A stretch of 64,000 nt of DNA from Platerodrilus igneus. Lineage: Eukaryota > Arthropoda > Insecta > Coleoptera > Lycidae. Location: NCBI GenBank assembly GCA_036346225.1, contig JARFIW010001257.1, positions 650,001 through 714,000 of the forward strand, given 5' to 3'. Shown one piece after another: positions 10,227 to 21,200 of the stretch (its first letter is position 1; each line of letters opens with the position of its first letter). The notes under the pieces are model-generated. The model made no database searches and was not told the DNA's origin. It saw only the letters and a program-made list of their open reading frames with translations. A program made the position numbers and the translations under genes.

Positions 10227-11705
10227 TTGAAATATATCTGCTCTATTTTGGTGTACGTTTTGTGCGATTAACCTTAAATGTGGCGCGATAGTCTAAAAAA
10301 ATATTTAAGATTCTTTAAAATAAACTTAAAATATTAATTTTTGTAGTTCATAGAAATTTAGGTAAATCAATGCCAAACCATTTATGGTAAATTTGTTAAT
10401 TCTTTTTATGCAATAAATAGTTATACTAAATTAATTGTGAACCTTGTATTTGACAGTTTAATGTTTCCAAATAGTCACATAGGTCGACTTAGCATTAGTA
10501 TCTCATACATTGACTATGTACAAAAGTTGTACAGCTTAACATATTTATTTACATTTTGCAATTTTTATTGGTTGATTCCAAAGATACGAGGAATGCTAAT
10601 CATTGTTTTTCCTTTAACTGGCTTATAAATCATTGTGTATCTTAATAGTAAAATAATGCATTAGTCAGAATTTGCTTCAGCTACTAATTATTTAATAAGG
10701 CTTTTACTTTATTTTGATTAAGTTGTTACAAAGCAGTTCAACATTTACTGCATGCCAGCTATTTTTGTATTGTTAATTAATTTTTAATTGACTGGTTGTA
10801 ATAAGAGATGTAGGTAATTAGTAGAAAAATTCTACAATAATTGATAGACTTTTTGGGCCGAGGACATAATTTTGTCTAAACAATAACAAAGTTTTATTTA
10901 TTTAGTGCTTATTCAGAAACTGTTGAAAAAAATCAGAAGCGTTTATATTTTCAAAACAACTATACAATTTTACCATTAGAAAGAAATCAATGAGAAATCT
11001 AGCATTGCTATCATACCGCAATACTTTTGTAGAAAGTTCATATGTTGATCTAATTAATATTAAACATTGATTCAAACGTTTATTTACAATTTGATTATGT
11101 TATTTGCTTTTAAAGGGCGTCCCAAAATTCATAGAAGTAATTTTGATAGAAAACATGTTCTTAATTACAAATTGTAAATTTCTCAATTATTCATAGAGTA
11201 TTCAGAATATGGTTATGCAGTGTTGTAGCCAGAAATCAAAATTAGCCAGGTGGCACCAAACTTTACCTGGCAACAGTAAATTTAAAATTGATATATAAAT
11301 AGCGATAAAAGATATTAGTGATAGAAGCGTATAAAAATGGTATTTCAAAAGTAAGTATAGTCGTTGTAATTTAAGTTTCGATTTATGTCATTAATAATGT
11401 TCGCATGCATACCAACATAGTATAGAGCATATTTCCTTTCTTATCTTAAACACTCAGATCTTATTAATGTTGGTGAAAATTGTAACGATGCCAGCATTCT
11501 CTACAAAAATTTAACATTTAAAACTATCAAAAATTGCAGTACATAACCTAAACTCATGTTCTAGAGGTTATGGGAATGTGTTTCTGTCAAATTTTTTGCT
11601 TTTCAAGTCCAATCCTTTTATAAACTGCGCCTTTTTTTTCATATTAAAAACTGTTCTTATCAGAACAAATTCGCGTTTTTTATGTTCGTGAGCTTGTTTT
11701 TGAAA
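10227..11705. other. Unassigned AT-rich spacer
   Basis: I find no RNA gene, repeat or supported coding frame. Short open frames on both strands have no recognisable motif. Confidence 0.35.
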
Positions 11706-12633
11706 ATGCATGGAATGCACTTGGGTGCTAGGGGGAAGCAGCTTGTTGCTAACTTGTACGAGTTTTTTGACCAAGAGAAAGCAAATGGAGGACCTTTTAT
11801 TCCTGTAACAGCCGTCCGAGAGGTAATCTACAAAATGTAATTCGTTATAAAATTAATTAATTTGATTTTATAGAGAGTTGCAGTTGCTTTCAAAATTAAT
11901 CTGTTGACTGTGACTATGGTGACCAAAGCTATTCAAAATGGTGAATCATTAGATTCGAAAAAAAATATTCCCAAGAAACCTGTAACTGTTGTTGATGAAT
12001 TTACAGAGTGTGCAATTTGCAATGAAATTTATCGAATGTATGACAATCGTAAGTTATCATTGTGTTGGTAGCTTAGTTTTGATATAATCATCTGTTTAAG
12101 ATATTACAGTACTTACAGTACATAACTTGTGTTTACAACTTCAGAGTGCAGAATTGTTCAAAGGATGTGATAAATCTTTACATACAGTGCTATGCAGAAT
12201 GAGATTTACATTTCGTAAAGACAATCCCCGTCGTGCTATCATAGAATTGTCTAATATTGCTTTTAAACGGTTTGAATTTCTCGTAAAGTATATGAGAATT
12301 AAAACGGAAGGCATTTATCAATTCGTTCATCTCAACGAAACTTGGATTTTCCAAAACGGTACCGTTTGTCGTTCTTGACATAATAATGATATACGAAGTG
12401 TAAGAAGCACACAAGTCGATGGGAAAAGATTCATAGTGTTGCATGCAGGCAATGAAAATGGGTTCATTGAAGGTTGCGAGTTGATCTTTTCATCTGTGAC
12501 AAAGTATGGAGATTATCATGAAGAGATGAACGAAGCAAATTTTCTTAATTGGTTTGAAAATCAATTGCTGAAGAATTTGGAACAACTGTATGCAATTGTT
12601 TTAGACAATGCTTCATACCACAGTATAATTTAA
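11706..12633 (+). pseudogene. DDE transposase (IS630/Tc1-mariner-like) with two short introns
   Basis: Exon 1 (11706-11822) reads LGARGKQLVANLYEFFDQEK. Exon 2 (11874-12048) and exon 3 (12119 onward) join it in frame when two GT-AG introns of 51 and 70 bp are removed (donors GTAATC and GTAAGT, acceptors TTATAG and TTACAG). The spliced frame runs through RKDNPRRAIIELSNIAFKR to the first catalytic region, where HLNETW has Asn in place of the expected Asp (codon 12334-12336). One nonsense codon at 12376-12378 interrupts CRS, where Trp is expected. The frame then continues through GKRFIVLHAG and DYHEEMNEANFLNWFENQL to VLDNASYHS, the second catalytic Asp at 12604. It stops at 12631, before the third catalytic acid. 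This is a decayed but recent-looking copy of an arthropod transposase family I recognise by pattern only. Confidence 0.75.
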
Positions 12634-14889
12634 AGCTATTGAAATGCGGACTTACGTTTTTGGTAAAACCCCAAAAGATTTCAATATTACCAAAGATACT
12701 GATTTTTATTGTTAACATAATAAAATGTTTTACATGAACTGTATTAAGATCAAATGCATTGTAATTTAATATTTAAAAGTAACTTCAATTTAAATGTAGA
12801 AAATAAACAAAACATGAAAATAAAAAAGAACCATCAATTAACAATTACGATGAATAAGATACCCGTTATCTGTAGGGAGAACAATCAACAGCAAAAGAAA
12901 TATTACAGTGGCACCTTACAAAAGATAACGAAGTTTCAAAGATATTAGGTACACAATGTAACTGCTTAGTGCTTTCTTATATTTATCTTTGTTTTTAACA
13001 GGATGTTTCATTGTTTGTTATTGTAAGCATGGAATTTTCTTACAGTGATTCATTCGCTCGAAGGTGATTAGGATTATAATTGTAAACTACACAATATGTA
13101 CTAGGTATTGTATAGATTTATGATGCATAAAGTTATAATCTAAACAGTTTTACTATCTTTTTAAATAAAGTGTAACTCAAATTTTTAAAATATGCATTGC
13201 GGTGCGTGGCCACTGTTCTTTCCTTTGTATTTGTTTTAATAATACCATCAAAAGCAATTTCAATATAGAGTATTTAAAAATAAAAAGGTATTTCTATAAA
13301 AGTTAAACTGCTAGTGTGAAACTTGTTTATTATAGACCTTCTGCATAATAACATTGGGGGGTCATAGAACTCTCAGGGAGGGGTGGCATTGTTTTCCTTT
13401 TCATTGAAATCAAGGGATTTCTTAAGATTACTGTCATAACTATGTTAAGATAAATGTGTGCTATTATTTACAAATAATATCAAGCAGGTAACTATTATTA
13501 ACCTACCCTAACCAGATGAGCACCTAGGAGAAAATTAGAAATGCGTATTACAGGAATTAACAACACTTTATCTTTATTCCTGAAAATTTTAAGACCGGGC
13601 GGTAGCGAGTGTTGGCCGGACGCCCCCCAATTACTTCTATGCTGGCTAGAACCCAGGGTTATATCTTGAATAGAATATCGATAAACGGCCTCCACAGCTT
13701 TGCTGGCACATACACAGCCTTTTGTCAAAATTTTCCATAACCTTTTTGCATAAGTATGGCTGAATTTCATTGATACAGCAGTTAATTTCTCCCTTTAAGG
13801 TGTGGATTTTCATAAACTTCTTGGTATAAACGCTAGAGTTTGAAAAACCCAAAGAAAAAAGTTTAACGGCGTTATGTGACATGATGTAGGTGTCCAATTG
13901 TAATCACCAAATTGGGAAATGACCAGGTGCAGGTGTGCATGTTGTGTGTGTGTGTGTGTTGCATTTTTTATTTTAAAAAATAAACTAAAAATTAAGTGTT
14001 CTTGGCTGCTGTCCACATTCTAAAAAATTTTTTTGGATACTTATAGGTTGATGTGGCTACGGTGTGCCAGTACTTATGGAAGAAAGCCTTTTTCTGTCTA
14101 GTTGTGCTGTATTTGTTTTTCGATCTTCTACCCAACACAGGACTTTCAAATTTTTTTCTAATTCCATTTTTCTATCCTTTAAACAACAGATACCAAGACC
14201 CAGCATACCAAAATTCCACATTAATGGCGGGGTGAACTATCCAAATCCAAACACCTCTCCAAACGGTCACAACAACAGTAATTCTACCCACTAGTACTAT
14301 GGAAAATACCACATCCGCGCGTGATATTTTATCGTATGTCGCATTTTTATCGCTGCAGAACATCCACTTTATTTTTTCTTGAAGCTGCGTTCCATTCACG
14401 TTCTACTCTTAATTTGTCTTTCTGCATTTTACTTTTCAAAACTTAACTTTCTGCTATATCGATCCCTGACCGCACGTCACCATCGTATTACGTTTCTGAA
14501 TCAATACATCTTGTGATGTTTTGGTATTACCGATTCGTAAATAACTGATTTCATTTATTTCCTGTCGGGTCCAACAAATCTACTTCATGCTACCGTAGAT
14601 CATATTAATTACGCTCAGCATCTTTGGTTAATACAATGTATAATTTTAATCTATGCTTAATACAGAGTTTGTTGTCCCACAACAGTGTATTAGAATGTAT
14701 CTATCTATGGGAACTGTATATGTAGTATTTGTCACATTCCGATGTCTGCTTTGCAGTTTTATAATGTCATCGGCGTTCATTACATTACAATGTATTTAAA
14801 AGAATAAACTTTTCTTTCTTATCTGATTTATTTTTATAGAAACAAGATTTGAAATATGATGTAATGAAGAATAAATATTTATAAAATCT
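12634..14889. other. Unassigned spacer
   Basis: No gene recognised. It contains a short (GT)n run near 13940-13958 and a G+C-richer patch around 13590-13650. Short frames near 13500-14400 on both strands have no family motif and look like chance. Confidence 0.35.
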
Positions 14890-14911
14890 ATTTACCAGGC
14901 ACATCCATATT

Positions 14912-15094
14912 TTAGTTTGTCCATTTTATCATCTTATTCACACTTGCAAATCTCTTGCTATTCGGCACTATTAAATTAACCTTCCTAACAGGCATCATCC
15001 TCTCCATTAACATTTCCTGTTTAACAAAATTTTCAGACACTAACGATGCTTCTGCTCTCGTATCAATGAGTATTTTACTTCTATTATTTTTCAC
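14912..15094 (-). pseudogene. LTR-element A protease fragment
   Basis: The minus-strand frame reads SKILIDTRAEASLVSENFV. This is the aspartic protease active-site strand, but the Gly of the DTG triad is Arg, which should inactivate it. It aligns by eye with the protease of element H (LLDSGAEVCLVSEEFV). The element ends soon after, near 14890, so RT and integrase are absent. Confidence 0.7.
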
Positions 15095-15127
15095 TTTTAA
15101 TTTAATTATTGGTAATAAGCATTTATT

Positions 15128-15712
15128 TCAATCGTCTTTCATTTCACATTTTATATATTCGCGCTGGTGTTTGTATCCATTAATTCTTAAGGGCTTACTT
15201 GGTTTGTCCTCATTCAAAAATCCTGATTTGACGTAGATGGTCTTGTTTGACTCGTAATTTCTGCATAGGTTTGGTTTGTTCTGCTTGGTTGTGCCGTTAG
15301 TTCCGTATGTTGTTGGTGTGCATATTGACTTATGTTCCTTTCGTGGTTCGTTTGCTCCGTTTCTCTCCTTGGCGTGTTTTCTGTATTCCAATTCCCTCTA
15401 AAATAATTATTGTAGTTACTAAAATTGTTGCTATTAAAATTTCCTTTAGAATCTCCACTATTTCTTTGATAACTTGGTTTACTATTTTCAGTGCTTCTTT
15501 GCAGTCTAACCACAATTACTTGTTGCCTTTGCATTCTACTTTTCACCACACGACTTTGTCCCAACTCATCACAGCGTTGTAAATATTCTAGGAATATCTC
15601 TCTATCTACTATATTTTGAATCGTAATATAATGTTTTACCTCTACGCTTTCTTGAGACCCTATTTCTACCCCTTCATTCCTTAATGCTTCTCTAGTTTCC
15701 TTTATTCAATTT
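15128..15712 (-). pseudogene. LTR-element A gag fragment with internal deletion
   Basis: Minus-strand reading gives RNEGVEIGSQES, then VEVKHYITIQN, REIFLEYLQRCDELGQSR, an Asn-rich tail (GNFNSNNFSNYNNYFRGNW) and QTRPSTSNQDF. The same order of words occurs in element H, but there EIGSSDS and VEVRQYVALQN are separated by roughly 340 codons. Copy A therefore lacks most of Gag. There is no CCHC zinc knuckle: the nucleocapsid part is Asn/Arg-rich. The frame shifts at least twice. Confidence 0.65.
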
Positions 15713-15839
15713 TTTTATTTGAATTGTAATTTTTTTAATTTTTAATATTTTAAAATTCCTTCCTATCTAATGCAAATTTTAACTTTCCTAACCCTTGTGC
15801 TTTTTGGATTGCTAAATTTCCTACAATTTTTTGGTTTCT

Positions 15840-16023
15840 AAATTTCTATGTTATTCTCACCCCTATAATTTTTTTAATTTTTAAATTTCCTTTTGTGGTG
15901 TTCTCGCCCCTACGATTTTTCCAATTTCTAAATTTCTTTTTGGTGTTTTCGCCCCTACTATTTTAAAATTTTTTAATTTCTTTTGTGGTGTTCTCGCCCC
16001 TGCGATTGGATCGTCATTATTAT
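15840..16023 (-). repeat. Leader array of about 46-bp tandem repeats, element A
   Basis: Four units with the core TTCTCGCCCCTACGAT (GGGGCGAGAACACC on the element's strand) occur at spacings of about 44-48 bp, between the LTR and gag. Similar G-rich 46-bp arrays lie at the same place in the plus-strand segments near 60800-60960 and 63600-63760. Confidence 0.65.
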
Positions 16024-17398
16024 TGCTGTGATGTCGCCTTTACGTTGGGTGTCATTATTATTTGCTATGAAATGCTCTACGTTGGGCGCCATTATTATTG
16101 GTGTGATCTGCCTCACGATTGGGCATACCATTAAAATTGCTGTGAAATAGCCTTTTTAGGATTTAAGCCCCTACGATGCGTACCATTAAAGTTGCTATGA
16201 AATTCCTTTATCTTCTATCTCTTGAAATAATTTAAATGAAGAAATCTAAAATTACACAGTATAATGATTGGTAATATGTACAGTTTTATGTCAATTCAAA
16301 ATTAGCCCATGAATTATTCACATTCACCAAATTTAATTTTCCTGAAAGCCAGCAAAAATATCTTTGTAATTACTCTAAAGTACCTTTCGAACGTTCAAAT
16401 ATGCTTTTTCTTATTTTCAAATTCTCAAATGTCCTTTTTGTTGACTCTTACAGATATATAATATTTAGCAAATATTAAAATTGAAACAGTCTTTAACTAA
16501 TAAAAATTTTAAGATCTCTAACCTGCGTTTTCTTTGCTTGTCACTGGAGTTTTTACTTTAAATAGACGTGATTCGTACCTTTGTTGAAGATATACTCCCT
16601 ATTTTCGAGTTTCATATCGTATTTATTAGCTCCATTTTCCAACGTTCTAATTGGCGCGCATCGCGTGTTTATTGATAAACGTTTGTAATTTCCACCTATC
16701 TCTGTAGAACCTTGGGATTTCTCAAATTCCCTGGTTTCAGTTGTTGTACTTTCATTCAATTCCGCAAGTCGACATTCAATATATCATAGCATCTTCTTAG
16801 AATTTCCAAATATCCATTGCAACCCTGTCATGTATTTCATATTTGTGTCATTAATAGTTCAAGGCTTATTGTATAGCGAAACGCCTGTTATTTATTGTTT
16901 GTTATTTGAAATATATTGGATTTTTCATGTAAATATAATATTCCTAGTCACGTATTTATTTTCTAATAATGACGTATTAGAATTCGTTTACTTATTCATG
17001 TGTTCACATTTTTGAGGATATTCTTAAATGTCTAGAATGCCAGTTTATTTATCTTTCCCGATAATGTGTTTATATTGAAGCAATTTGTTGCATTTAGAAC
17101 CTTATCTTTTACTCGTTTATATTTAATTTTGACTTATAAATTCAACTCAAAACATATTATACGACGTACACATTCTTATTTTAGTTAAATATTATCTAAT
17201 TATTGAAATTGAGCTTATTTCTTATGCATTAAATTAAATATAATTTATATACAGTGTGCTTGCTATTGACCTTTTGCAAAATAGTCTATTTACTTTTATA
17301 ATTGGTGGAATTATTTGTTTTTGTTAATGTTAAAATTATTTATATTTATTCTACTCCCCCTATGACTTAATCTACCCTTAAACTACCCTCTTATCATA

Positions 17399-17401
<3 letters not shown>
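16024..17401 (-). mobile_element. LTR A of a gypsy-type element, minus orientation
   Basis: On the minus strand the segment starts TGCTATGATAAGAGGG beside a TA tract at 17401 and ends GACATCACAGCA at 16024: TG...CA ends with an 11-bp imperfect terminal inverted repeat. It is 1378 bp long and precedes a leader repeat and gag remnants, so it is the 5' LTR. The left 180 bp (16024-16200) consists of about five diverged sub-repeats of roughly 50 bp built on TGCTGTGAAAT plus ACGTTGGGC. It is clearly related along its length to LTR B. Confidence 0.7.

Positions 17402-17448
<47 letters not shown>
17401..17448. repeat. (TA)n tract at the start of LTR A
   Basis: A 48-bp AT run directly abutting the LTR end. 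Confidence 0.95.
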
Positions 17449-17449
<1 letters not shown>

Positions 17450-18290
17450 TACTAACTTATCTCTATGACCTCCGGTATATACGCCGGACGTACAGGCCTC
17501 CACCATTTCCATGACTGTATATGCAACATTGTGAGTGTATTTCGGTTGAGGGGAATTCATACTATTCGGATTCCTAAAGAGGGGTAAATAAATCTCACTT
17601 TTTTTCCACTTATATATAGTTATATACACACTACGAACCAACCTCCAGTTTATATGGAAAACGTATCATTGGTTGGTCCCTATTGCCTCATTCAGCGTTG
17701 CCAGTTCTTGTAGGTCGGGTATGAAGAGCAAATGACTCATCAACGAACAATATAATATGTGAAGCTTGTTAGTAATGCGTATTTGCTTGTAAAGCGTTTA
17801 TAATTTAGTTTGCTGTTAGTTTTATCGACAATGCAGTTTGTAGGACATATTTTACTACATGAAATCGTTTCAGTGAGAGAGCGAGGTGAAATACGAGAGA
17901 CTTTTTCTTAACCCTGTTTTGTTTGAATGAAAAAATCGATTGTTTACGCGTAAGGGCTATAACTAAAAATACTACAAAAGTATTTCTAAAACTTTCTATC
18001 TATATAAATTAATAAACCATTATAACTTGAAGGGAATCTGTCTATAAAATATACTTGTAAATTTAAATAGAACTAGAAATTTACGACTTTTAAAAGAGAA
18101 TTGGTTCATGTTAAAAATGAACAATTTGCACATTCTAATCCTTTAACACACATATTACAATATTATACCGAAATTTTTAATGTCAACTAAGTTACTTGAT
18201 ACATTAATTATTTTATACCAATAAAATCGTAGAGATAGTATATCTATTATTTAGTGTTCAAACAGTATTTTTTGGTTATTGTTTTTTCAC
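17449..18290. other. Unassigned spacer between LTR A and satellite
   Basis: No gene recognised. A moderately G+C-rich patch around 17460-17720 contains no long frame of known type. Confidence 0.35.
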
Positions 18291-21200
18291 TAAAAGATAG
18301 AGAGTTAAGAAGAAAGGGAGAAAAGAGATAGATAGTTCGAGAGATAGAGAGACAGAAAGAGAGAGACAGAGAGAGAGAGCCAGAGAGAAAGAGAGACAGA
18401 GAGTTAAAGAAATAGAGAGTACAGGGATAGAGAGATACAGAGATAGAGAGATAGATAGATAAAAAATGGAGAGATGGAGAGATGGAGAGATGGAGATATA
18501 AAGAAATAGAGAGATAGGTAAAGAGATAGGAAGATAGATGGAGAGATAGGGAGATAGGGGGATGGGGAGATAAAGAGATAGAGAGATAGAGCGATAGAGA
18601 GATGGAAAGATGGAGAGAAGAAGAGATAGAGAGATAGAGAGATAGAGAGGTAGAGAGATAGGGAGATAGGGAGATAGAGAAATAGAGAGATAGAGAGATA
18701 GGGAGATAGAGAGATAGAGATAGAGATGAGAGATAGAGAGGTGGAGAGATGGAGAGATAGAGAGATAGAGAGATAGAGAGGTGGAGAGATGGAGAGATGG
18801 AGAGATGGAAAAATAGAGAGATAGGGAGATGGAGAGATAGAGAGATAGGGAGATAGGGAGATAGAGAGGTGGAGAGATGGAGAGATGGAGAGATAGATGG
18901 AGAGATGGATGGAGAAATGGAGAGATAGATGGAGAGATAGATGGAGAGAGATGGAGAGATAGCGAGATGGGGAGATGGAGAGATGGAGAGATATAGAGAT
19001 GGAGAGATAGAGAGATAGCGAGATAGGGAGACAGGGAGATAGAGAGGTAGAAAAAAAGAATGATGATAGGTATAGAGGTAGAGAGATAGATAGAGAAATG
19101 GAGAGGTGGAAAGATAGAGAGCTAGAGAGATAGCGCGATAGAAAGATAGATAGAGAGATAGAGAGTTAGCGAGATATGGTGAAAAGAGATAAAGAGATAG
19201 AGAAGTAGAGTGGTAAAAAGGTAGAGAAATAGAGAGATAGAAAAATAGAGATAGAAAGATAGAGAGATAGAGAGAAAGAGAGATAAAGAGATAGAAAGAG
19301 ATAGAGAGAGATAGAGAGATAAAGAGATAGAGAGGTAGAGAGATAGAGTGATAGAGAGATAGAGAGATAGAGAAATAGAGAGATAGAGAGATAAAGAGAT
19401 AAAGAGATAGATAGAGATGGAGAGATAGAGAGATAGCGCGGTAGAGAGATTGATAGAGAGATAGAGAGTTAAGGAGAAAGGGAGAAAAGAGATAGATAGT
19501 TAGAGAGATAGAGAGACAGAGAGAGAGAAAGAGAGACAGAGAGTTAAAGAAATAGAGAGATACAGGGCTAGAGAGATACAGAGATACAGAGATAGATAGA
19601 TAGAAAAATGGAGAAATGGAAAGATGCACATATAAAGAAATAGAGAGATAGGTAGAGAGATACGAAGATAGATGGAGAGATAGGGAGATAGGGAGATAGG
19701 GAGATAGGGAGATAGGGAGATAGGGCGATAGGGAGATACGGAGATAAAGAGATAGAGATAGAGCGATAGAGATAGAGATGAGAGATACAAAGATAGAGAA
19801 GAGAAGAGATAAGAGAGATAGAGATAGAGAGATAGAGATAGAGAGAAGAGAGATAGAGAGATAGAGAATAGAGAGAAGAGAAAGAGATAGAGAGATAGAG
19901 AGATGAGATAAGAGAGATAGAGATGAGAGATAGAGAGATAGAGATAGAGATAGAGAGATAGAGATAGAAATAGAGGAAATGAGAGTGGAGAGATGGAGAG
20001 ATGGAGAAGATGAGAGATGGAAAGAGGAGAGAGATGAGATGAGAGATGAGAGAGAGAGATGAAGATAGAGAAGAGATAGAGATGAGAGATAGAGAGATAG
20101 AGATAGAGATAGAGAGATAGAGAGATAGAGAGATAGAGATAGAGAGATAGAGAGATAGAGAGATAGAGAGTAGAGAGTAGAGAATAGAGGTGGAGAGATG
20201 GAGAGATGGAGAGGAAGATAGAGATAGAGATAGAGAGAGAGAGATGAAAGATGAGAGATGGAGATAGAGATAGAGATAGAGAGGAGAGAGAGAGAAGATG
20301 GAGAGATGGAAAGATAGAGATAGGGAATAGAGAGGTGGAGAGATGAGAGATGGAGAGATGAGAGAGAAGAGAGATAGGAGATAGAGAGGAGAGATGAGAG
20401 ATGAGAGATAGAGATAGAGATAGAGAGATAGAGATAGAGATGAGAGATAGAGAGTGGAGAGATGGAGATGGAAAGATAGAAGATAGGGAGATAGAGAGAT
20501 AGAGAAATAGAGGTGGAGAGATGAGAGATGAGAGATGAGAGATAGGGATAGGAGATAGAGATGAGAGAGAAAGAAGTAGAGAGATGGAGAGATGAGAGAT
20601 AAGAGTAGATGAGAGAGATGGAGAGATAAGAGATGGAGAGATGGAGAGATGGAGAAGATGGAGAGATGGAAAGATAGAGAGATAGGGAGATAGGGAGATA
20701 GAGAGGTGGAGAGATGGAGAGATGGAGAGATGTAGAGATAGATGGAGAGATGGATGGAGAAATGGAGAGATAGATGGAGAGATAGATGGAGAGAGATGGA
20801 GAGATAGCGAGATGGGGAGATGGAGAGATGGAGAGATATAGAGATGGAGAGATAGAGAGATAGCGAGATAGGGAGACAGGGAGATAGAGAGGTAGAAAAA
20901 AAGAATGATGATAGGTATAGAGGTAGAGAGATAGATAGAGAAATGGAGAGGTGGAAAGATAGAGAGCTAGAGAGATAGCGCGATAGAAAGATAGATAGAG
21001 AGATAGAGAGTTAGCGAGATATGGTGAAAAGAGATAAAGAGATAGAGAAGTAGAGTGGTAAAAAGGTAGAGAAATAGAGAGATAGAAAAATAGAGATAGA
21101 AAGATAGAGAGATAGAGAGAAAGAGAGATAAAGAGATAGAAAGAGATAGAGAGAGATAGAGAGATAAAGAGGTAAAGAGGTGGAGAGATAGAGTGATAGA

